From Cepaea nemoralis (Eukaryota; Mollusca; Gastropoda; Stylommatophora; Helicidae), in the NCBI GenBank assembly GCA_014155875.1, contig JACEFZ010021707.1, forward strand, positions 1 through 64,000: a stretch of DNA of 64,000 nucleotides, read 5' to 3'. Below the pieces are notes generated by a model. That model ran no database searches, was not told the origin of the DNA, and worked only from the letters and a program-made list of their open reading frames with translations. Shown piece by piece: positions 49,138-56,767 of the stretch. The position numbers were made by a program, and so were the translations under genes. Numbering within the stretch: position 1 is the stretch's first letter; the number at the start of each line of letters is the position of its first letter.

Positions 49138-49713
49138 CAGTTCAACGTCGTCAATAACGATTGATGGTACTCCATGTACACCTTGTGACATGTGATAGAG
49201 ATACTGAAACGTTATATAGAACCTTTCTTTCTTTTTTTTGCATCACGACAGTGAATCTTGGAACGTGAATGGACTAAAGGGGAAACTTTGGAAGCAACAG
49301 AGACATTATTCCTGAGACGAATGTTGCAAATAATTTGAACTGCCAGTGTAACTAACAACTCTGTCTGAGAGAGGCTAATGAAAGTAGAATATTTTATACA
49401 AGTTTCAGAATGAGACAAACAGCATTCTTTTGTCATATAACGAGAGTAGAGTCATGGGAAACATCGCAACGGCTGGTGAAATCAGTGAGAGAAGAGGCAG
49501 ACCGAGAGAAATTATACTGGAAGGACTGAAATGGTGGTATGAAGTGGTATGAATATTATCAGCAGAGTTATTCCAGAACACCAAGGACCGAAATTTGCAG
49601 AAAGACATGAACGCTTACATAGTTGGCGGGGCACACGATGATGGTGATGATGATGATGATGACGACGACGATGATGATGATGATGCTGCTGCTGCTGATG
49701 ATGATGATGATGT

Positions 49714-49746
<33 letters not shown>

Positions 49747-49749
49747 CGG
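49138..49749 (+). pseudogene. L-GAT LINE 3' end in copy B with (GAT)n tail
   Basis: Same C-terminal phrases as 45,904-46,399, followed by about 115 bp of GAT repeats with GAC, GCT and GTT variants (49,636-49,749). The tail accounts for the poly-Asp and poly-His frames here, which are not genes. Confidence 0.75.
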
Positions 49750-50542
49750 CTATGGGTGCACGAAGGCTCAATTAAATGGGTATCTGACAACTGTCACAGT
49801 CTTCTGGAAATTGTCTGGGAAAGGAATGTGATGAGAAAAGAAACTGGACACTGCCTCTTATATTTTTTGTGGGGGGGGGGGGGGGGGATGGGGGTGTCAG
49901 GCATTGGTAGCACCTTTGGTAAGGATGACTCTCATGTCCTTTTCAGGACCTATCCCCCTCTGGTCTAAGCCTGACATCCAGCTCCCGCCTATGGCTCCTA
50001 GTAGCTGTCAGCATGCGACAGCGGCCACCCCCCCCCCCCCCCCCCGGGCAAACAGCTGTGAGAGGCTGGCTAAACCAGGCGCGGGTAGCCGATTTGGTGT
50101 CAAACCAAGCGGTAAACTAGGGTATGCCTATCCAGCATGCGATGACAGGATTCGGCAGACTGCGCAGATGAAATCACTGATGATTCAACGGGCAAGACGG
50201 CGTTTACCTGCAAAGCGTTGTGGAACGTAATGAGCACGGCAAGGCACGTAGAGCGCCCTGGTCATCCACTGTACCTGTATTCTTCTCCAGTCGTCTTGAC
50301 TTGTCTTGCCACTGGACTCAGACGAGAGAGTGAAGTCGACGAATTGCGCAACTCTTCCTCACTTTAATCCAATTCATCGCGAAAGTCATTCTTCATCCAA
50401 AAATAGGCCTTATCAGCCATCTGAGAACTCACCGCTCCATACTTTCAACCCCACTGGATGAAATGAATGGTCATCATCATTCTTGATGGACAAACAACAA
50501 CAACAACAACAACATATTTTGTGGGATGAAATATGTGAAAGC
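49750..50542 (+). other. Repeat sequence with G and C homopolymers and a (CAA)n end
   Basis: It contains a 17-G run (49,871-49,887) and an 18-C run (50,028-50,045) and ends in ACAACAACAACAACAACAAC (50,492-50,513). It resembles the leader of a LINE, but no coding frame is convincing. Confidence 0.4.
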
Positions 50543-50554
50543 CTAACACGCCAG

Positions 50555-50800
50555 CCGTGTCTGTGGCAAGGGAGTTACGAATGCTATTCGTAATCCTGCA
50601 TATCGAGTTCGAAATACAGCTGCTGGCGATTTGGAAGCAGACCGTCTTGCGTTAGTTTCCATACAATAGTTTAAGTGCCAGTCGTTCAGAAAGCAAAGGC
50701 AAACTACTGAACGTAAACTTGCTCAGGAATAACAAACAGCCAAAACATGCTGAGTTGACTGTGACGTCCTGTAAAGGATAATATACAGCTAACTAACTAA
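50555..50800 (+). mobile_element. SINE1 copy c
   Basis: It is 246 bp with a perfect 12-bp duplication CTAACACGCCAG (50,543-50,554 and 50,801-50,812). Core CGTTCAGAAAGCAAAGGCAA; 3' phrase TCCTGTAAAGGATAATAT; the tail is (AACT)n. Confidence 0.88.
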
Positions 50801-50827
50801 CTAACACGCCAGACTCCAGCGGTAGTA

Positions 50828-50990
50828 TATGGTGTATTTTTAATGACTGTGCAGTGTTTGAAAATATTGCCGGTCCACGTTTTGTATCCACCCTCTGTAA
50901 AGTTCATTCAACATAATAGGTAAATACAAAACTTGGACCGGTAATATTTTCAAACACTGAACAGTTATTAAACATACACCCTGCATTTTC
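50828..50990. mobile_element. Fold-back hairpin element (MITE-like)
   Basis: Two arms of about 60 bp (50,828-50,892 and 50,927-50,990) are near-perfect reverse complements. Both contain CAGTGTTTGAAAATATT and CCGGTCCA..TTTTGTAT. The loop is about 35 bp. No ORF. Confidence 0.75.
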
Positions 50991-51117
50991 AATAAGACAA
51001 TGTTTACCGATTTAGTGCTGGGGTGTTAATCTGTTTTGTCAAACTATGGGATTCTTTGCACTCTGTGGAAGAACCACACCACAGTGGCTTCTGGTTTTGA
51101 ATTTTTGTTTGGCTCAT

Positions 51118-51330
51118 GGGTGGTGGTCGCGGGGTGTGGTGCACTTGAGCTTACACTTCCGGTGCGCTGCTGAAACTGGGGTAGAGGGTTCAATCCTTAC
51201 ACCGGTAATTCGGACTTCAGCGATGACTTCTCGTTCAGAAAGCAATGGCAAACTACTTAAAATAACTTTGCCTAGAAAATCAACCAGAGGTTGAAGTTGA
51301 CCGCAGCGTCCTACATAGGATATGCTTTAA
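51118..51330 (+). mobile_element. SINE1-related copy with a different tRNA-like head
   Basis: The 5' part has a tRNA B-box-like GGGTTCAATCC at about 51,187. It differs from the head of the other SINE1 copies. From TCGTTCAGAAAGCAATGGCAA (51,233) on it follows the shared core and the 3' phrase GTCC..ATAGGATATGC. Target duplication not identified. Confidence 0.65.
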
Positions 51331-51640
51331 AAAATAATTCATTTCATCTTCTTGTTCTTTTTGTACCTTGCGGTGTCGAGGTGAAGCACAAACAACGGGA
51401 GAGTGCTCGTTTATGGGCTTCATACGTCGTGATTCCCGTGGATTCTGGTATTCCCTCTGTATATCGTTTACATGGTCGGTCTCTTCTTCTGTTTCCGTTT
51501 GATCTGTGCATCATTGATTAAAAATTATTTTTGTTTTCTTTTTAAGCCACCCGCAAATACCAGTCTTGGCAGTATGTGGCATTCCAGGACTCGTTTTCTG
51601 ACTGCCGTGAACTGAAATATAATACATAGATATTTTTCCC
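51331..51640. other. Unassigned, no gene seen
   Basis: AT- and T-rich sequence without ORFs of note. Confidence 0.4.
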
Positions 51641-51905
51641 GCTCGCTCACGTTGGACTCAAGCGTAGTCTATACACACAACTTTTAGTAGTGCTTAACTG
51701 AATTTTGCATGTGGATTAGCTTTCCCTGTTAACAATGTCCCTCGCCATCAGGCGAACCCACTCCGACTTCAGAGCTACTTGTAATTTACGTCCCGAAGTC
51801 GAGGGAGTACGAGAGGTCAACATTTTAGTCCAACTGGCCGATGTTGGAGTTGAACCCCTTACCTCGGCATCAGCACACCGGATGTTTAAGAACCCGCCGA
51901 TTGTT
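51641..51905 (-). mobile_element. SINE2 copy b
   Basis: It aligns with 33,529-33,823 through GTGGATTAGCTTTCCCTG, ACCCACTCCGACTTC and TACCTCGGCATCAGCACACC. The outer head is degraded and no clear duplication was found. Confidence 0.7.
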
Positions 51906-53327
51906 CTTCTAACTTCTTTTTAAACTGTCCTTGTGGCTTAGTACCACTTTTTGCCATTGCTGGCCTTTGCTAACATTTGTTTATGGGCGACCCTTCAAAA
52001 TACCTGTTATGGAGGATGGGGGTGACGGGAAGACACAATAGACACTATATATCCAATTTATAATCCTGTAGATCAGTGAAACAAGAAGTGAATCAGAGAC
52101 CCTGGCGCTAGATGGGATAAACATTAAGAAAACATGAGAATAGTTTAACTAATGGCCTTTGAATGGCGCAAAATAAATTAAGAAAGACCTAAAAACACCT
52201 ACAGAAGATAAGTTGAAGCAGAAATGAATAATATGGGGAGGATATTGACATCTAGGGATAAGACTGCTTGGCGTGAGTTAGAGGAGGGTCTTTGACTCAA
52301 TGGCGGATAAAGGCATCATAAAGGGGCGAAAAAAGAATAACCCTTTAAGATTGAACAGGTTATTACAAATGTACATACAACAATACAGCCCGATTGTCTC
52401 ATAAGTCATCACGGTGATTTATGAATTTAAAAAAAAAAAAGTTATAATTTTTTTTAAATCCCTGGTCTTACTGGCTTGGGTTAAATGGTATGTGAGGACA
52501 GCATAACTCGGCGGTTACACGCCTCTCTTAATGTTCTTACTTTAGTTGACATTAATGTCAAGATTCGTGTTAGTTTCACAGCCATGGATTCTGAGATAAG
52601 AGGCACATATGCTTTTTCCGTTGTCTTTTAATTTGTATCACTTTTTGTTGTTGTTGCATCTTTCCATTATTCTCATTCGGTTATATGCCTTAATGTAGTC
52701 GGTACAATGTCTTCCCGGCGTTTATATGTTGTGCTTTCGTTTTTGCTGATGAAGGCTAATCGTCGCGACGTTCTTTGTTTTCCATAATTGTGTTCTGTAA
52801 AGCTGCATTAGTTCGTGTTGTTATACATTGTATTACTCAGGTGGAATGCTGCTTTCGCCCTTAGCTTGCATTATTGTTCGCACCAATGTTCTCATCTGTT
52901 GTTATCATTAACTCATGATTGTTGAAGCTATCAACTTGCAACACGTGATCTCACTACACGTTCTGATGAACTTTATTTTCTTGGTCATGGTCACAATGTT
53001 GGCTGTTGTGTTTTATATTCTTAGTCATTTCATTAGCTTTCATTTGTGACAATATCTGTAGATTCTTGAAATCAATTTGCGTTTTTGTTAACAAAATCAT
53101 TTCGTTAGCATAATGCACCATTTCTCTTCCGTTGGAGAGAACAAGATAGCGTCCCCCGGTGTATGCATATTTGACAATAGTTAGAACAGCTCAGAACTGA
53201 ATCAGTTTATTATGTCTCATATACCTCTTCAGAACGCACGTCTCTACACACTACTCACAACGTACATCCACAAATGTTGAGATGAGTCATGAACCGACAC
53301 GACTGCATCTCTTGCATAGTTTAAATG
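51906..53327. other. LINE debris
   Basis: At 52,150-52,300 the plus strand gives RPKNTYRR.VEAEMNNMG and RILTSRDKTAWREL, a decayed LINE C-terminus. 52,640-52,800 on the minus strand ends in CAACAACAAC like a LINE tail. 52,870-53,125 on the minus strand reads HYANEMILLTKTQIDFKNL, an RT catalytic-region remnant. The rest is unassigned. Confidence 0.5.
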
Positions 53328-53340
53328 CAATAATAATATT

Positions 53341-53588
53341 GTTAAAAGTTGTTGCATATCCTTTACAGGACTTAGCAGTCAATCCCAGCATTTGTTGGCT
53401 GTTCGTGATTCCTGGGCATGTTTACGTTCAACAGTTTGCCATTGCTTTCTGAACGATTAGCACCCATACCATTTCATTAACAAAACCAACGTAAGGCGGT
53501 CTGCTACTAAATCGCCCGCAGCTGTGTTTTCAGCGCGGGTATGCGGGATTACCAAACTGCGCCCGTAACACTTTCGCCACGGAGTCGG
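53341..53588 (-). mobile_element. SINE1 copy d
   Basis: It is 248 bp on the minus strand, head CCGACTCCGTGGCGAAAG at 53,588. Flanks CAATAATAATATT (53,328-53,340) and CAACAATAATATT (53,589-53,601) match at 12 of 13. Core and 3' phrase as in the other copies. Confidence 0.85.
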
Positions 53589-53609
53589 CAACAATAATAT
53601 TAGTTTAGT

Positions 53610-53748
53610 ATAAAACAAAGATGTAGTTATATAGAAGAATCCATGGGCGGATAGAAAGAACAAGAAAGATATCTTGAAAGAAGTCAACTTATATAGAGAA
53701 CCGGCTATTCGCATCAGAATCAGACAATTCACATTCTTAGGACATATC

Positions 53749-53782
<34 letters not shown>

Positions 53783-53965
53783 TAGGAATCGACATCACAG
53801 CATTCGGGGCAGGAAATATCATGAGAAGGGGTCAACAAGACCTGAAGGAAACTCGGTATCAGAAATGATGGCAACATATGTGACAGAAGGCTGCGGACAG
53901 ATATGGCCACCAACGCCACACTGCGTGAGCTATAAGAAGTTGAAGAATTGTATTAAACTATTCAG
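53610..53965 (+). pseudogene. LINE C-terminal fragment with an internal insertion
   Basis: It reads YRRIHGRIERTRK.., LYREPAIRIRIRQFTFLGHIM. After the 63-bp insertion plus one 9-bp target copy it continues RRGQQDLKE. The FLGHIM motif is the standard LINE C-terminal block. Confidence 0.68.
53753..53815 (-). mobile_element. Very short LINE insertion, 63 bp
   Basis: Perfect 9-bp duplication ATATCATGA (53,744-53,752 and 53,816-53,824). On the minus strand the insert is about 35 bp of unique sequence (CCTGCCCCGAATGCTGTG...) followed by (AATC)n. It is a 3' end with a microsatellite tail inserted by target-primed reverse transcription. Confidence 0.82.
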
Positions 53966-54712
53966 TAATCACTCGGTGGTTCAGTGAAAATTAGTGTATT
54001 TTTATACCTTCTTCCTCTTCCGTTTGGTTTCGCCATCGGTAGCTTGATGACGGTCTGGTTTCACCTATTGCTCGTAATAACCTCTACCCGACTAGTATAT
54101 CATAAGACATCCATTAACGTAGTTCTCTTACTCTGACGTGTTATGGTTCACGGAAACAAGGAAAATAATGTGCTGGTTTCCCTTTGACTTCCGTATCCAC
54201 CCTTTGGTATGTTACCTCGGCCTTTGACAGCTTTGTTCGATTGTCAGGACAAATGGTCCTCGCTCTGCTCAGTTGAATTTATACAGGTATACTGGTGGAT
54301 ACTTCGGTCCCTACTGCTGCATTTACCACACAGCTGCAATGCTGTCCATCCTCCATCACTTGGAAGTGAAGTTGAGATTTTCCTTTCGTCAAGTATGGGG
54401 TCATTGATGCCTTTCTCATATTTTTCGAGGACAATAACATACATGGAGTCGTAAACCAAATTCGCAACATGCATTTTTCAACATTACCTACCTGGGTTTA
54501 GTCCCAGTCAGTCCACATATGGTGCTGATTTATGCCCTGGTTACATCCTAATACGACGGGCTTCACACGAAAACCTTAGAAGTGTGATACAAATTACAAT
54601 AACCATGCCATTGTCTTGTAACCTGTCAATATTAATTTTAAGGATGTCAAGAGTGTTTAGCACGTGACATAACGGTGCTTACAAACACGGTGACGTTATA
54701 AAGACAGTTAAG
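53966..54712. other. Unassigned, no gene confirmed
   Basis: A 76-codon minus-strand frame (54,244-54,474) has four Cys but no recognisable family or promoter. No repeats were identified. Confidence 0.3.
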
Positions 54713-55034
54713 ATGGCCACCCCACTTTTGACACACACAAAAGAGGAGCAGCGTTCTGTTATCCGTATTTTGATCAGTGAAGGGATGAAACCTATAGAAA
54801 TTCTTCGGTGAATGAGTTCCAGTATGGTGATGTATGCCTGTCAGTCCAGCAAGTGTATGGGTAGAGTAGGAAGTTTCAAAACGGCGTGACGTCTGTGACA
54901 GACTATTCACGACCTGGTCAGGCACACTCACACCGAGTAGTGATCCTAAAGTCTATTTTTCTACGGGAATCCAAGCACTTTATCGGCACTGGAGGACGTG
55001 TATTGAATGCAGTTGTGACTACATCGAAAAATGA
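54713..55034 (+). pseudogene. Internally deleted mariner-like transposase
   Basis: ATG at 54,713 opens a helix-turn-helix region typical of mariner/SETMAR-type transposases (KEEQRSVIRILISEGMKPIE, then VTDYSRPGQ). About 75 residues are present. The sequence then joins, near 54,945, to the last 30 residues of such a protein in another frame (GIQALYRHWRTCIECSCDYI) and a stop at 55,034. The whole catalytic DDD domain is missing. Frameshifts lie near 54,810. Confidence 0.75.
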
Positions 55035-55139
55035 TACATTTGTCCTTTACTTTTTCAGGATAAATTCACCAACAAACAAAAACAAACATATATTATATAT
55101 GTTTTCATTTGAAGCCCCTGGTATATAAGCTCATCAGAT

Positions 55140-55409
55140 GTGAAGTTCCAGTTGCAGTTTTGCACACCCCACTGGTTTCTAAACATAGGGAGGGAAATGA
55201 GAGCTCTGCCACACAGCCTACTTGGAGATGCTACGATGATACTGGGTCAGAAGGAAAGTCTCAACATCAACCTCACGCCGATAGATGCAGGCTCTTTACG
55301 GAGCTCAGGTTACCTAAGCGTCAACGCAGCGGTCTTAACAAGTCAAAACTCAGTCTTCCAGAGGATTTACATACAGCAGCAGCAACCACAACAACAACCG
55401 ATACGTTAG
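55140..55409 (+). CDS. Possible terminal exon of an unknown host gene
   Basis: The frame 55,140-55,409 could be used from about 55,190, after a TTTCTAAACATAG acceptor-like sequence. It would encode about 73 residues (REMRALPHSLLGDATMILGQ at the start, NLTPIDAGSL.. in the middle) and end in a Gln/Pro run and Arg before TAG. It does not resemble any mobile-element protein here, and its composition is protein-like. I do not recognise it. Without a neighbouring exon it may be chance. Confidence 0.25.
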   Translation: MKFQLQFCTPHWFLNIGREMRALPHSLLGDATMILGQKESLNINLTPIDAGSLRSSGYLSVNAAVLTSQNSVFQRIYIQQQQPQQQPIR

Positions 55410-56446
55410 CCATAAAATTACTCCTGGCTTATTAGTACTACATTACATATTATTTTATCGCATGTAAAATTATTCCTTTAAGCAATGCCTGACTGAAAGA
55501 GCATTTAAACTAATATGTACTCTCTGTAATTATTTTAAACTCATTTATTCCTTTATCTAAACATTCCAGTAAATAATTTTGTGTGTGAGTTTAATTCTGG
55601 TGTTATATCGATCAATGTCACTGCACATTGCCTTGAGAGCTTAGCCTCCCGATGCATCAGACATCCCAAAGTATTTCTACCCACTGTTCCCATGAGGTGG
55701 TGGTTATGATATCTCCTCTCTTGACCTCGAAGAGAGCATTTGACATACTTAGCAAGGCTTCACTCCTTGGTCATGCCGTCAGGTTAGTGTCAGAGACCCG
55801 TTAGCAAGTAATGTACTTATCTATAGCGAAGGTGAGATAGTTACAACTTATGGAGGACACATCCAATACAGAATGTTTTGGACCGAGTCACCTTGACCCT
55901 ACTCACTTGGTTAGACTGGTGATGGAATCTATTTTCAGAACCACCGTATGGAGCTGGAGCAGTTTTGGTGGTTCAGCCTGGTGCAAGCGGTGAAGCTATG
56001 AGTTGCTAGCTGCGTCAACATTTTTAGCTGCATCTTCTCTCCCTGATTTAGTTTTTAACTTAGATCTTCTTCTAATCTTTTCTTCCTCCATTTACCTCAG
56101 TGAAGTGTTGGGGGAAAATATGTTGAAGAAATTTAAATTATTTCAAGGTCGCGTTAATACAAGAACCGATTACTTGATATTGTTTTTCCCTCCATACTTT
56201 ACTGTTATGTACTTCTCCCCCTTCTGAAATTCGTTTTATAACGAAAGTAGACCCGCAAATTACGTTTTATGTAGTCTAGGCTTGTTCTAGTATGTGTTAT
56301 TAAATTTAGCTTCCATTTTTTGTATACTGTATAGGGGTGGCAGTGGATGGGGGGGGGGGGGGGGGGGAATTATAGGGAGGAAATACGAAAGGGGGAAAAT
56401 GACATTCTGAATATATGGTGAAGGGGTGCATGGGCCCAAAAAAAAG
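55410..56446. other. Unassigned, ends in a G-run
   Basis: No ORF of note. A 19-G run lies at 56,349-56,367, and purine-rich sequence follows. Confidence 0.35.
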
Positions 56447-56459
56447 TTGAGAACCACTG
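56447..56459. repeat. hAT-like terminus
   Basis: TTGAGAACCACTG is the reverse complement of a common hAT MITE end (CAGTGGTTCTCAA). A partner terminus was not found, so only one end is supported. Confidence 0.45.
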
Positions 56460-56767
56460 TTCTAGAGAATACAGAGAACAAGTTTCGAAAATTAACATGC
56501 ATTTTATATACATATAGATTGAACTAAACGTCTTTTAAAAGATGCTTACTAATAACTGTCTGAAACAGACAGAGGTAAAGTAACAAACGCAGTAGAGTGG
56601 GTTAAGATATTAACTTTTCTGAGACTCCTAGGGGGGTCACCGCTGGAGCTACGGAGTTCTTGCTTTGTGCGACGCTTTCGGCAGACCACACTGCGGAAAG
56701 AGACTGAGCCATATGGGATAAAAACCCGGTGCAATTCGTCTTCTTCTTTCGTTCGCTTGAAATATGT
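56460..56767 (-). other. 3' flank of the L-RH LINE
   Basis: The minus strand after the stop has GAAAGAAGAAGACG and CCGGGTTTTTATCCCATATGG, the latter shared with 30,905-30,930. It is probably the LINE 3' untranslated region; its exact end is not identified. Confidence 0.5.

Larger units (their letters stand above)
46400..49636 (+). repeat. Tandem duplication, copy B
   Basis: It repeats 43,325-46,399 and extends to the start of the (GAT)n tail. It keeps the hAT-2 right terminus and a short additional LINE RT phrase (YLGSIITIGGKC), so it preserves the older state at that point. Confidence 0.85.

Noticed and set aside
49512..49831. Poly-Asp, poly-His and poly-Ile ORFs
   Set aside because: Translations of the (GAT)n LINE tail.
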